Source: an uncultured Coriobacteriaceae bacterium (GTDB lineage Bacteria > Actinomycetota > Coriobacteriia > Coriobacteriales > Atopobiaceae). Taken from it: DNA of 64,000 bases. The stretch is taken from the NCBI GenBank assembly GCA_902779675.1, contig CACZCK010000003.1, positions 199,259 through 263,258 on the forward strand, written 5' to 3'. A program made the translations under genes and the position numbers. Shown piece after piece: positions 47,264 through 55,948 of the stretch (position 1 is the first letter of the stretch; each line of letters starts with the position of its first letter). The notes below the pieces were generated by a model, which saw only the letters and a list, made by a program, of their open reading frames with translations, was not told the origin of the DNA and did no database searches.

Positions 47264-47292
47264 CCAAATAACCAGGCATCCGTGTACGAGAA

Positions 47293-47321
47293 GGCGGGAC
47301 ATCTCCCAGAGATGTCCCGCC
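47293..47321. terminator. perfect hairpin between convergent genes
   Basis: GGCGGGACATCT, loop CCCAG, AGATGTCCCGCC: 12 perfect pairs, 30 bases after the EIIB-AroQ stop and 31 before the stop of the folate gene. Neither strand has a T-run next to it, so it is atypical as an intrinsic terminator. Confidence 0.55.
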
Positions 47322-47351
47322 CGCATGTCATAACATCTTTGTGCGGCTCGC

Positions 47352-47951
47352 CTATGCCGTACGGTCGCACACCCACACAGAACCGTCGCTCACGAGCACG
47401 TCCATGGGAATGTCGTGATCGTCGTGCGGGAGGGGGTTGCTGCTGATGCGCAGCGTACGCACCAGACCGACCTTAAGGCCGGGGTAGTCGGCGAGGAAGT
47501 TGTCGTAGTAGCCTGCGCCATAGCCGATGCGGTATCCCTCGGCATCGAACACGAGGCCCGGCACCAGGCAGATGGAGCCCTCGAAGTCGTCGGGTGAGAC
47601 GGGGGTGCACTCGGTGGGGTCGGGCTCGAGTACGCCACGCGAACCAGCACGCATACCCTCAAGGGTGTCGACCTCATAGAACACGAGCTTGCCACGGTCG
47701 CAGACGGGCACCGCCACGCGCTTGCCGTCCTTCCACGCCTTCTTGATGAGCTCGGTGGTGTCCATCTCGTTGCGGTACGTGACGTACGCAAGGATCAGCG
47801 AGGCGTCGCGGTAGGCCGCCATTGCGGTAAAGTGGATGCGCACCTCACGGTCGACCCGCTCGGCATGTGCGGGAGCAAGCTGCGTCTCGACAGCCTCATA
47901 GGCGCTGCGCAGAGCGCTCTTGCTCGCGTCTTCTCCGTACGTGCTCGCCAT
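47352..47951 (-). CDS. 5-formyltetrahydrofolate cyclo-ligase
   Basis: ATP-dependent conversion of 5-formyl-THF to 5,10-methenyl-THF. 199 residues. The family motif YRIGYGAGYYDNFLADYPG is intact, with VAVPVCDRGKLVFYEV and DVLVSDGSVW near it. ATG 47951 follows GGAG. It stands alone, convergent with the aro operon and divergent from the metalloprotease gene. Confidence 0.93.
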   Translation of the reverse strand: MASTYGEDASKSALRSAYEAVETQLAPAHAERVDREVRIHFTAMAAYRDASLILAYVTYRNEMDTTELIKKAWKDGKRVAVPVCDRGKLVFYEVDTLEGMRAGSRGVLEPDPTECTPVSPDDFEGSICLVPGLVFDAEGYRIGYGAGYYDNFLADYPGLKVGLVRTLRISSNPLPHDDHDIPMDVLVSDGSVWVCDRTA

Positions 47952-48057
47952 GGCAGCTCCAATCAATCGTTCCAACCAGTGTAACCCATGCCCCGCCTGC
48001 GGGTAACGCATGTTTCCCAGTTGTGACACGAATTCCTCTATCTCTTGGGAGAGACCC

Positions 48058-48810
48058 ATGCCAACGCGCCGAACTGCAGCGAGAACCTCCGCGACCATAA
48101 CGGTCGACGGCATTGAGGTGCTCATCGCGCGCAAGCGCGTGCGCAACGTCAACCTGCGCGTGCGGCGCGACGGAACCGTCTGCGTGAGCGCCCCAAGCCA
48201 CGTAAGCGAGGCGGACATCGCTCGGTTCGTCGCATCGAGGATCGCGTGGATCCAAACGGCGCAGGCACGGGTCGCCCAGCAGCGTCAGACGGTGATCGTC
48301 AGCTGCGACGAGGGTGCAGAGCTGCTCCTGTGGGGCAAGTCGCTCACCTGTCATGTGGCGGAGGGCTACGATGGCCCGTCTCGACGCTCAATAGAGTTCT
48401 CGACGGCCGGTGAGCTGCTTGTCGTGCACACTGGGCCACATGGCGAGGCAGACGCAGAAGCAGTGCGCGCCAGACGCACGAGACAGCTCGAGGCGTGGCT
48501 CAAAGAGCAGCTGCGCGCTGAGGCCGAGGCCCTGCTCCCCCACCTCGAGACGACCGTCGGAGTGCGGTGCCAGGAGTTGCGGCTGCGCGCCATGACGAGC
48601 CGCTGGGGCAGCTGCAATGTGCGCACCGCCGTCATCACCCTCAACACGCAGCTCGTGCACTATGACCGACGCTGCCTCGCCTACGTCTTGACGCATGAGC
48701 TCTGCCATCTACACGAGCCCAGTCACAACGCTCGCTTCCACGCGCTCATGGACCGCTTCTACCCCGACTGGCGCACCGTCCGCGCACTGCTCAACGGCCG
48801 CACCGAGTAA
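48058..48810 (+). CDS. YgjP/DUF45-type M48 metallopeptidase
   Basis: 250-residue cytoplasmic protein without a signal peptide. Zinc motif HELCH at 213-217 (THELCHLHEPSHNARFHALM), with H223 a likely third ligand; the preceding SRWGSCNVRTAVITLNTQLV is the conserved YgjP block. Substrates of this family are not well defined. ATG 48058 follows GGGAGAG. Confidence 0.9.
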   Translation: MPTRRTAARTSATITVDGIEVLIARKRVRNVNLRVRRDGTVCVSAPSHVSEADIARFVASRIAWIQTAQARVAQQRQTVIVSCDEGAELLLWGKSLTCHVAEGYDGPSRRSIEFSTAGELLVVHTGPHGEADAEAVRARRTRQLEAWLKEQLRAEAEALLPHLETTVGVRCQELRLRAMTSRWGSCNVRTAVITLNTQLVHYDRRCLAYVLTHELCHLHEPSHNARFHALMDRFYPDWRTVRALLNGRTE

Positions 48811-48842
48811 CCGCGCAAACGGCTGACCATCACCCGTACGAA

Positions 48843-48876
48843 GAGGGACCCTCCACCAGCTGGCAGAGGGTCCCTC
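48843..48876. terminator. perfect hairpin between convergent genes
   Basis: GAGGGACCCTC, 12-base loop, GAGGGTCCCTC: 11 pairs, each arm itself nearly palindromic. It lies between the metallopeptidase and trpS stops. No adjacent T-run on either strand. Confidence 0.5.
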
Positions 48877-48898
48877 GTGCAGTCGTTGCGCCTGTTGG

Positions 48899-49951
48899 CT
48901 AGTAGACCATGCCCATGGCCTCGCGGACCTCGGCCAGGGTCTGCTCGGCAATCTGGTTGGCACGGCGGTTGCCGTCGTGGAGCACGTCCTTGATGTAGTC
49001 GAGGTCACCCTCGAGCTCGCGACGACGCTCGCGAATCGGGGCGAAGTAGCCGTTGACGGCCTCGGTGACTACCTTCTTTAGCTGGCCCGCTCCCCCGTTG
49101 CCAATCTCGGCGGCAAGCTCGACCGGATCGCGATCGAGGCAGATGCCCGCCGTGGTGAGCAGCGCGGAGACGCCAGGACGATTGTCGGGGTCAAAGGTGA
49201 TGAAGCGCTCGCTGTCGGTACGCGACTTCTTGATGAGCTTGGCAGTCTCCTGCTCGGTCATGCTGATGGAGATGGCGTTGCCGTAGCTCTTGGACATCTT
49301 GCGGCCGTCGAGGCCGGGGATGAGCGGCGTCGAGGTCAGAAGGCCCGCCACGTCGGGGAACACCTTGCCGTAGCGCTCGTTGAAGCGACGGGCGATCTTG
49401 GCGGTGACCTCGATGTGCGGCAACTGGTCGCGACCCACGGGCACGATGTTGCCCTTGCAGAAGAGGATGTCGCACGCCTGATGCACCGGGTAGGTGAGCA
49501 GAAGGCCCGTGAGCGAGTGGCCCGAGGCCTCCATCTCGGCCTTGACCGTGGGGTTGCGCTGGAGCTCGGCCTCCGACACCAGCGAGAGGAACGGCAGCAT
49601 CAGCTGGTTCTCGGCCGGCACGGCGGAATGGGTGAAGATCATGGTCTTGGCCGGGTCTATGCCGCAGGCGAGGTAGTCCATGACCATGTTGTACACATTG
49701 TCCTGGATGTGCTCGGTCGTGTCGCGGTCGGTGATCACCTGGTAGTCGGCGATGATGATGTTGGTCTTGATGCCCAGGTCCTGCAGGCGGACGCGCTCCA
49801 CAAGCGTGCCAAAGTAGTGCCCCATGTGAAGCCTGCCCGTCGGGCGGTCGCCTGTGAGCATGGTGTACTTCTCGGCATTGCCTGCCGCGATGTCAGCCTG
49901 GATCTGGTTCGAGCGGCGCAGCGCCGCCTCGTAGCTTCCCTCGTTGGGCAT
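48899..49951 (-). CDS. trpS: tryptophan--tRNA ligase
   Basis: Class I aminoacyl-tRNA synthetase. 350 residues. GDRPTGRLHMGHYFGTLV holds the HIGH-type motif and GLDGRKMSKSYGNAI the KMSKS loop. ATG 49951. The leader of about 140 bases was checked for T-box elements and none was seen. Single-gene unit by its neighbours. Confidence 0.97.
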   Translation of the reverse strand: MPNEGSYEAALRRSNQIQADIAAGNAEKYTMLTGDRPTGRLHMGHYFGTLVERVRLQDLGIKTNIIIADYQVITDRDTTEHIQDNVYNMVMDYLACGIDPAKTMIFTHSAVPAENQLMLPFLSLVSEAELQRNPTVKAEMEASGHSLTGLLLTYPVHQACDILFCKGNIVPVGRDQLPHIEVTAKIARRFNERYGKVFPDVAGLLTSTPLIPGLDGRKMSKSYGNAISISMTEQETAKLIKKSRTDSERFITFDPDNRPGVSALLTTAGICLDRDPVELAAEIGNGGAGQLKKVVTEAVNGYFAPIRERRRELEGDLDYIKDVLHDGNRRANQIAEQTLAEVREAMGMVY

Positions 49952-50097
49952 GGAGGGTCCTTTCGTTCGGTCCGTTCACACAAGTGACTATGGTAGCGCA
50001 ACAAGCCGTCCGCGTGGTCAGGCGCGCAGCTTCAGCCCCACTCCATACCCGTCATCACCCCGCGCATGCCAGAGCGCCCCTGACTTTGCGCATAAAC

Positions 50098-50125
50098 AAA
50101 AGGGGCCGCCCCGAAGGGCAGCCCC
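50098..50125 (-). terminator. Rho-independent terminator after the YfcC-type gene
   Basis: On the minus strand GGGGC-T-GCCC, loop TTCG, GGGC-G-GCCCC, then TTTTGTTT. Classic tetraloop terminator, 23 bases past the stop at 50148. Confidence 0.85.
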
Positions 50126-50147
50126 AAAGGTTCGCTTTCGATGAGGC

Positions 50148-51617
50148 CTAGAGGGCCATGAAGGCGATGGTCAGCACGATCATGCAGGCCACGGACATGA
50201 CCACGATGATCTTGGTGCAGAACTTGACCCAGGTGGAGTACTCGATACGGGAGAGGGCCAGGCCACCCATGATGGCACCCGAGGTCGGGGTGATGAGGTT
50301 CACGACGCCGGAGGCGGCGCAGAAGGTCATGACCATGACGGACGGGTTGAAGCCGAGCTGCTGAGCCAGGGGCCCCATGATGGGCATGGAAACGCCAGCC
50401 ATACCGGAGGTCGAGGGGATGAGGAAGGACAGCAGGAAGTAGAGCAGGTAGGAACCGATGGAGAACACGATGCCCGAGGTGCCGGCCAGGGCGTTGGACG
50501 CAGCGGAGAGCACGAACATGTCGAGGCCGGTGGAAGCCATCAGGACGGAGACGCCGCGGGCGAGGGCGATGACCATGACAACGGACATCATGTCGCCGGC
50601 GCCAGCCATGAACTCGTCGACGATCTCATGCTCGCTCATGCCACCGACGATGCCGATGATGATGCCGAGCAGCAGGAACCACGTGGTGGCCTCCTGGAAG
50701 TACCACCAGCCCAGGGGCACGCCGGTCAGGAAGCTGGACCAGCTGTGGCCATCGGGATCGAAGCCGGGGTTGAACCAGTCGATGCCCAGGTCCTCCCAGG
50801 GGATGAAGGAGATGATCATGATGACGAAGGCCATGGCGAACAGGATCAGGACGCCCTTCTGCTTGCCGGTGAGCTCGACGTCGCCAGCCTCGGCGGCAGC
50901 GCCGTAGGAGGCCTTGGCGTTCTCGGTCTCGGTGGCAGACATGAGGGTACGGTTGGGATCAGCCTTAACCTTCTTGGCGTACTGCAGCACGAAGAAGACG
51001 GCGATCGCGTAGGTCACGACGAGCAGGGCGAGGCCGAGGCCGATGAAGATGGTCTGGTCGCCCTTGATGCCCACGCCGTCAAGGGCGGCGCCAGCGGCAC
51101 CGACGGCGAAGGGGTTGACCGTGGAGCCCAGGCAGCCGACGCCAGCGCCGAGCAGGACCATCATGGCGCCGGTCAGGGAGTCAAATCCAGCGGCCATCAT
51201 CGTGGCGGAGAGCAGCGCGTAGAAGCCCACGGTCTCCTCGCACATGCCATAGGTGGTGCCACCCAGGGCGAAGATCGCCATCAGGATGGGGATGAGCTTG
51301 AGCTCGTTGCCGCCCATCTTCTTGACGAGCACCGCGATGCCGTCGGCGATGGCGTTGGTCTTGTTGACGATGCCCAGGAAGCCACCGAGAACCATGACGA
51401 ACAGGCACACGTCGATAGCGTCTGCGAAGCCGCGCACGGGCGACATCAGGAAGTCGGAGAGCGTGGCCGCGACGACGGCACCCTCCTCGCCATCGATGGT
51501 GTACGTTGCGCCGTTCAGAAAGATGGTGATGACGGCGACGATTGCCAAGAGAATGAAGATGATCGAGAAGCTCGTGAGCATCTCCCTCTTCTTCTTAGGC
51601 GCTGCGGTATCTGCCAT
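50148..51617 (-). CDS. yfcC: YfcC/DcuC-superfamily membrane transporter
   Basis: 489 residues, about 12 membrane segments. Family hallmarks: GGTTYGMCEETVGFYALL, GAGVGCLGSTVNPFAVGAAG, IPSTSGMAGVSMPIMGPLA and VNLITPTSGAIMGGLAL. YfcC proteins are often encoded with arginine deiminase genes, where arginine, citrulline or ornithine transport has been proposed; substrate here is inference. ATG 51617 follows AAGGAG. A terminator (51996-52023) separates it from arcT, so it has its own promoter in the AT-rich leader. Confidence 0.85.
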   Translation of the reverse strand: MADTAAPKKKREMLTSFSIIFILLAIVAVITIFLNGATYTIDGEEGAVVAATLSDFLMSPVRGFADAIDVCLFVMVLGGFLGIVNKTNAIADGIAVLVKKMGGNELKLIPILMAIFALGGTTYGMCEETVGFYALLSATMMAAGFDSLTGAMMVLLGAGVGCLGSTVNPFAVGAAGAALDGVGIKGDQTIFIGLGLALLVVTYAIAVFFVLQYAKKVKADPNRTLMSATETENAKASYGAAAEAGDVELTGKQKGVLILFAMAFVIMIISFIPWEDLGIDWFNPGFDPDGHSWSSFLTGVPLGWWYFQEATTWFLLLGIIIGIVGGMSEHEIVDEFMAGAGDMMSVVMVIALARGVSVLMASTGLDMFVLSAASNALAGTSGIVFSIGSYLLYFLLSFLIPSTSGMAGVSMPIMGPLAQQLGFNPSVMVMTFCAASGVVNLITPTSGAIMGGLALSRIEYSTWVKFCTKIIVVMSVACMIVLTIAFMAL

Positions 51618-52050
51618 TTCAGATACTCCTTTCCTACGCGCGGCCCCCGATGGACCATGCGATATCCTACCGAAACACGATGTCGACACAAAGCACATGC
51701 GACACGCAATCTAGGGTACGACCATATGGCTGACTTTACAAGTGTCAGATTGACATCTTATCCAATAGGTCTGTAAACGCGCGCTAGCGGTGCATTTCGT
51801 CCGCCAGCGGCGTACGTGTGCGGGAAAAGGCGAAATCTGTTTGTCATAAAGCCATGTGAATTGGTATGTTTCCTGACTGTTAGAAGATTATATGCGCACG
51901 ATTGCACCTCTGTGCACACCATTGGACAACATGCATCAAGTTGAACTCTTATACACTTAAATCCGTATAACAATCCTTTTATGCAATCACCATAGAAAAC
52001 GAGGGGTGCTTTCACACCCCTCGCGTATCCCCACCCGTCAGGACGGCGGG
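51618..52050 (-). promoter_or_regulatory. AT-rich leader and regulatory region of the YfcC-type gene
   Basis: About 430 bases without a gene, clearly richer in A+T than the surrounding coding DNA (most evident 51830-52000). A candidate promoter on the minus strand is TTGTAA (51741-51736), 17 bases, TACCCT (51718-51713). A small inverted repeat TGTCA-GAT-TGACA (51743-51755) overlaps its upstream edge. No ArgR- or FNR-consensus site was recognised. Confidence 0.4.
51996..52023 (-). terminator. Rho-independent terminator after arcT
   Basis: On the minus strand CGAGGGGTG, six-base loop, CACCCCTCG, then TTTTC. It ends the arc transcript before the yfcC leader. Confidence 0.85.
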
Positions 52051-53172
52051 TCAGTCGAACTTCTCGTGCATATAGGAACTGAGCGTCGCGAGGCCTTCGC
52101 GCAGCACATGCTCCGGCGCGCAGTAGCCCAGGCGAGCGCCGCGCGGCAGGTCAAAGCGGCTGCCCGGCACCAGCAGGACGCCCGTGTCACGGAGCAGGTC
52201 GAGGCAGAAGCTCTCATCATCCTGCGGGATGTCCAGGCGCATGTAGCTCACGCTCACGCCCTTCGGCGGAATCCAGCTCGCACGAGCCTCGGTGGCCATC
52301 CACTCGTTGACGATAGCGCGGTTGCGGCGGATGATGCCGAGGTTGCGCTCGATGACCTTGTCGCGGTTGCGCAGCACGTAGGTCGCCAGCGCGTCGTTGA
52401 AGACGCCGCTGCAGATCATCGTGTAGTCGCGCAGGACGCGCATGCGGTCGGCAAGCTCCTTGTTGGAGACCGTCCAGCCACAGCGCGCGGCGGGCACGCT
52501 GTAGTCCTTGCTCACGCTGTTGGTGCAGACGCCCTTGTCGTAGAGATCCACGACACTCGTGCAGGCCTCGGCGTCCTCGAGCGGGAAGAACACCTCGTCG
52601 CAGAGGACCCAGGCGCCCACGCTCTTGGCGATCTCGACGATCTCGGCCATCACGTCGGTCGTGATGACGGTGCCAAGCGGGTTGGACGCGTTGTTCACGC
52701 AGATGAGGCGCGTGTCGGGCCGCACGAGCCGCTTCAGCTCGTCAAGGCGCGGCTGCCAGCCGTCCTCCTCGTGGATGACCCAGTGGTCGACCTCGGCGCC
52801 AAGCGCCGCAGGCAGGTCATAGAGCGGCTGGTAGGTGGGGTACTCCGCCACCACGTGGCAGCCGGGCTCGACGAGGGCCATGATGGCGTTGAGGTTTGCG
52901 CCCGTGCCGCCATTCATCTGCAGCACGTTGTCGGGATCCACGTGCTGGTAGAGCTTGGCCACCTCGGCCTTGAAGTCGGCGGAGCCCTCGATCCAGCCGT
53001 AGTTCATCTTCTCGCGGTTGAGCTGCTCGTAGAACGTCTCGCCGCCCTGGCCGTCCAGCTGCAGGATCTCGCCCATCGTCAACGACGCGATGGTGCTCTG
53101 CGCGATGTCGAGCGTGGCCTCGTGCTCGTAGTCGTTGAGAAAGGCCTCGACGCCAATCGTCTTGATCTTCAT
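52051..53172 (-). CDS. arcT: PLP-dependent aminotransferase of the arginine deiminase cluster (ArcT-like)
   Basis: Class I/II fold aminotransferase, 373 residues. The PLP lysine is K222 in NSVSKDYSVPAARCGW; the ring-binding Asp is in VLCDEVFFP and the Asn in CVNNASNPLGTV. An ArcT aminotransferase of this type accompanies arcABCD in several lactic acid bacteria; its true substrate is not established. Position between the antiporter gene and the terminator supports the name. Confidence 0.85.
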   Translation of the reverse strand: MKIKTIGVEAFLNDYEHEATLDIAQSTIASLTMGEILQLDGQGGETFYEQLNREKMNYGWIEGSADFKAEVAKLYQHVDPDNVLQMNGGTGANLNAIMALVEPGCHVVAEYPTYQPLYDLPAALGAEVDHWVIHEEDGWQPRLDELKRLVRPDTRLICVNNASNPLGTVITTDVMAEIVEIAKSVGAWVLCDEVFFPLEDAEACTSVVDLYDKGVCTNSVSKDYSVPAARCGWTVSNKELADRMRVLRDYTMICSGVFNDALATYVLRNRDKVIERNLGIIRRNRAIVNEWMATEARASWIPPKGVSVSYMRLDIPQDDESFCLDLLRDTGVLLVPGSRFDLPRGARLGYCAPEHVLREGLATLSSYMHEKFD

Positions 53173-53242
53173 GTCAGTCTCCTGTCATGGGGAGAGACGC
53201 CGATGTGGGCGCCTCTCCCCCACTCCCATCGGACGGGACCGC

Positions 53243-54697
53243 CTAGAAAACGGGGATGATGCCCATGAAGGTCATGGGCACGCTGATGATGCCAAGCACG
53301 CAGATGACGACGGCGGCCGCGAGCTCGCCCTTGGTGAGGCCGGTGCCCGCGACGCCCGCCTCCCTGCGGGCCTGCGCGTAGAAGATGAAGCCGGGGATGT
53401 AGCCCAGGCAGGCCAGCAGCATGAAGGTCCAGCCAGAGAGGATGACGGTCACGATCTGGAAGGCGGCGGCGATGACGCCGTACACGAGGTTCTTGGTGTC
53501 ACCGGTCTCCATGCCGAGCTTGATCTGGTAGAGCGCGGCAAGCGTCCAGCTGATGATGATGGTGACGGTGCACATGCTGATGGCAAATGTGTAGGTGTCC
53601 TCGGCAAAGCTCGCGAGGATGTAGAAGACCTGGGTGCAGGCACCGACGATGATGAGGGCCATCTGCGGGGCGCCCTTGGCGTTCATCTTGTTCCAGCTGG
53701 CGGGCAGCAGGTGCTCGTTGGACATGTCGCTGGAGGTCTCGGCGGGCAGCATCGTGAAGGAGAGCCACGAGCCAAGCACGCTGATGATGATCGCGGTGCT
53801 CAGGAACGCGCCACCCCAGCCGGGGGCGAGGTACTCGAAGATGGTGACGGTCGCGGGGCTGGGAGCGGCGATGAGCTCCTCGTAGGGCATGACGCCGTAC
53901 GGCAGCACGCTGGCGCCGATGTAGAGCACGAGCAGGATGACGATGCCGATGATGGTGGCCTTGCCCACGTCGCTCTTGCGCTCGGCACGGGCGCTCATGA
54001 CGCACGCACCCTCGACGCCGATGAACATCCACATCATGATGAGCAGGCAGTTGACGATCTGGGTGCCCAGGCCGCCTAGCTCCACGCCGTTCTGGGCCAT
54101 GATGGCGGCGTTGCGCGCCGCGGTGCCCCAGAAGTCCTCGGTGAAGACGCCTGCCTTGAAGGAGATGACGCAGAAGAGCAGGAACACGACGATGGAGGCG
54201 ACCTTGACCATCATGACCACCGCGTTGAGCACGGCCGCGCTCTCCACGCCGTTGATGACCAGGAGGGTTATGATCCACAGCATGGCAGAGACCGCAACGA
54301 TGGCCATGATGTTGGGCACGCCGGCCTCACCGGTGCTGAAGATGCCAGGCAGGGCGCCCGCGAGCGTCTGGGCAATCATCGTCATGAATCCGACGTTGCC
54401 AAGCCACGCGGAGAGCCAGTAGCCCCAGCCGCTCACAAAGCCGCAGAAGTTGCCAAAGCCCTCGGTCGCGTACTGGAAGAGGCCCTCTATCTCGGGCTTC
54501 TTGTCGCCGAGGTTCGCAAGGGCGAGCGCGAGGAACACAAAGCCGCCGCCGGCGATGACCCACGACACGAGCGCGCCGCCGGGGCTTGCCACGTTGGCGA
54601 GCTGGCCCGCCGTCGCAAAGACGCCGGAGCCGATGCAGGAACTCACGACCAGGCCGATAAGTGGGACGAGGCCCAGGCCCTTCTTCTGTTCGGACAT
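53243..54697 (-). CDS. arcD: arginine/ornithine antiporter (APC superfamily)
   Basis: Exchanges arginine for ornithine across the membrane, supplying the deiminase pathway without net energy cost. 484 residues, about 12-13 membrane segments. It opens GLGLVPLIGLVVSSCIGSGVF, the APC helix-1 motif; GVEGACVMSARAERKSDVGKAT is the characteristic APC loop. ATG 54697 follows GGAGGG. Substrate assigned by family and by position between argF and arcT. Confidence 0.9.
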   Translation of the reverse strand: MSEQKKGLGLVPLIGLVVSSCIGSGVFATAGQLANVASPGGALVSWVIAGGGFVFLALALANLGDKKPEIEGLFQYATEGFGNFCGFVSGWGYWLSAWLGNVGFMTMIAQTLAGALPGIFSTGEAGVPNIMAIVAVSAMLWIITLLVINGVESAAVLNAVVMMVKVASIVVFLLFCVISFKAGVFTEDFWGTAARNAAIMAQNGVELGGLGTQIVNCLLIMMWMFIGVEGACVMSARAERKSDVGKATIIGIVILLVLYIGASVLPYGVMPYEELIAAPSPATVTIFEYLAPGWGGAFLSTAIIISVLGSWLSFTMLPAETSSDMSNEHLLPASWNKMNAKGAPQMALIIVGACTQVFYILASFAEDTYTFAISMCTVTIIISWTLAALYQIKLGMETGDTKNLVYGVIAAAFQIVTVILSGWTFMLLACLGYIPGFIFYAQARREAGVAGTGLTKGELAAAVVICVLGIISVPMTFMGIIPVF

Positions 54698-54735
54698 TAC
54701 GAATACCCTCCTCAGTAAAACCAACGATACAAAGA

Positions 54736-54777
54736 AATCCGGTCGTCCCAACTCCACGTTTGCAGGACGACCGGATT
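54736..54777 (-). terminator. long intercistronic hairpin between argF and arcD
   Basis: AATCCGGTCGTCC and GGACGACCGGATT form 13 perfect pairs around a 16-base loop; on the minus strand TCTTTG follows. It may attenuate read-through or protect the upstream mRNA. Confidence 0.65.
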
Positions 54778-54825
54778 AAACAGCTTGTAGCGGTGCGCCT
54801 AGATACACCTATGCAGCTTGAGAAA

Positions 54826-55818
54826 CTACTTGAGGGTCGCGTACATAACGGCCTTGATGGTGTGCATGCGGTTCTCTGCCTCGTCGAAGACACGAGACTG
54901 CGGGCCCTCGAAGACCTCGTCGGTGACTTCCATCTCGGTGATGCCGAACTCCTCAGCGACCTCCTTGCCGTGGGTGGTGTTCGTGTCGTGGAAGCTGGGC
55001 AGGCAGTGCTCGAAGATGGCCGTGGGGTTGGCCTCGGCCATGAGCTCCTTGGTGACGCGGTACGGCGTCAGGAGCTTGATGCGCTCGCCGAACAGGTCAT
55101 AGGACTCGCCCATGGAGACCCAGATGTCCGTATACAGGCAGTCGCAGTTCTTGGCGCCCTCGTGCGGATCCTCGGTCAGGACGATCTCGCAGCCGTTCTC
55201 GGCAGCGATCTTGCGGCAGGTCTCGACGAGCTCAGCCTTGGGCATGCGCTCCTTGGGGCCGCAGGCGCAGAAGTTGATGCCGAGCTTGGCGCAGACGACC
55301 ATCAGGGAGTTGGCCACGTTGTTGCAGCAGTCGCCGAAGAAGGTGAGCTTCTTGCCGCGCACGTCGCCGACCTCCTCCTGGAGGGTCAGGATGTCGGCGA
55401 GCATCTGGGTGGGATGGAAGTCGTCGGTGAGGCCGTTCCACACGGGCACGCCGCTCTTCTCGGCGATCTCCTCGACGTCAGACTGCTTGAAGCCACGGAA
55501 CTCGATGCCGTCATAGATGCGGCCGAGCACGCGGGCGGTGTCCTCGATGGACTCCTTGTGGCCCATCTGCGAGCTGTTGGGATCGAGGTATGTGACGCCC
55601 ATGCCCAGGTCGTAGGCGCCGACCTCGAAGGAGCTGCGAGTACGGGTGGAGGTCTTCTGGAAGATCAGGACGACGTTCTTGCCCTCGAGCCAGCGGTGCG
55701 GCACGCCAGCGCGCTTCATGCTCTTGAAGTCGGCGGAGAGCTTGAGGAGGTAGCGGATCTCGTCGGGGGTAAAGTCGAGGAGCTTGAGGAAGCTGCGACC
55801 GGAGATGTTGACGCCCAT
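54826..55818 (-). CDS. argF: ornithine carbamoyltransferase (catabolic, arc cluster)
   Basis: In this setting splits citrulline with phosphate to ornithine and carbamoyl phosphate (the arcB role). 330 residues. Carbamoyl-phosphate loop [16 protein letters not shown], second motif [18 protein letters not shown] and ornithine motif [11 protein letters not shown] (Ser where Ala is usual). ATG 55818 follows a purine-rich AAAGGAG. Catabolic assignment rests on the flanking arcA and arcD. Confidence 0.95.
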   Translation of the reverse strand: MGVNISGRSFLKLLDFTPDEIRYLLKLSADFKSMKRAGVPHRWLEGKNVVLIFQKTSTRTRSSFEVGAYDLGMGVTYLDPNSSQMGHKESIEDTARVLGRIYDGIEFRGFKQSDVEEIAEKSGVPVWNGLTDDFHPTQMLADILTLQEEVGDVRGKKLTFFGDCCNNVANSLMVVCAKLGINFCACGPKERMPKAELVETCRKIAAENGCEIVLTEDPHEGAKNCDCLYTDIWVSMGESYDLFGERIKLLTPYRVTKELMAEANPTAIFEHCLPSFHDTNTTHGKEVAEEFGITEMEVTDEVFEGPQSRVFDEAENRMHTIKAVMYATLK

Positions 55819-55898
55819 GGTAAGGGCTCCTTTCTCGTCATACGGCGCGACACCATGTCACGTCATATCAATTACCGAACAAAAGAGACAAACTCACT

Positions 55899-55931
55899 GC
55901 AGGTCCGGGAACGATGCGTTCCCGGACCTGC
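55899..55931 (-). terminator. long intercistronic hairpin between arcA and argF
   Basis: GCAGGTCCGGGAACG, loop of three, CGTTCCCGGACCTGC: 15 perfect pairs, 18 bases past the arcA stop. No T-run directly follows, so partial termination or mRNA stabilisation is as likely as full termination. Confidence 0.6.
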
Positions 55932-55948
55932 ACTTTAGGCCTTAGAGC

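Noticed and set aside
49952..50097. T-box riboswitch upstream of trpS (and of glyQ)
   Set aside because: No T-box GGTGG-type conserved element or specifier-loop structure found; the glyQ gap is only 64 bases.
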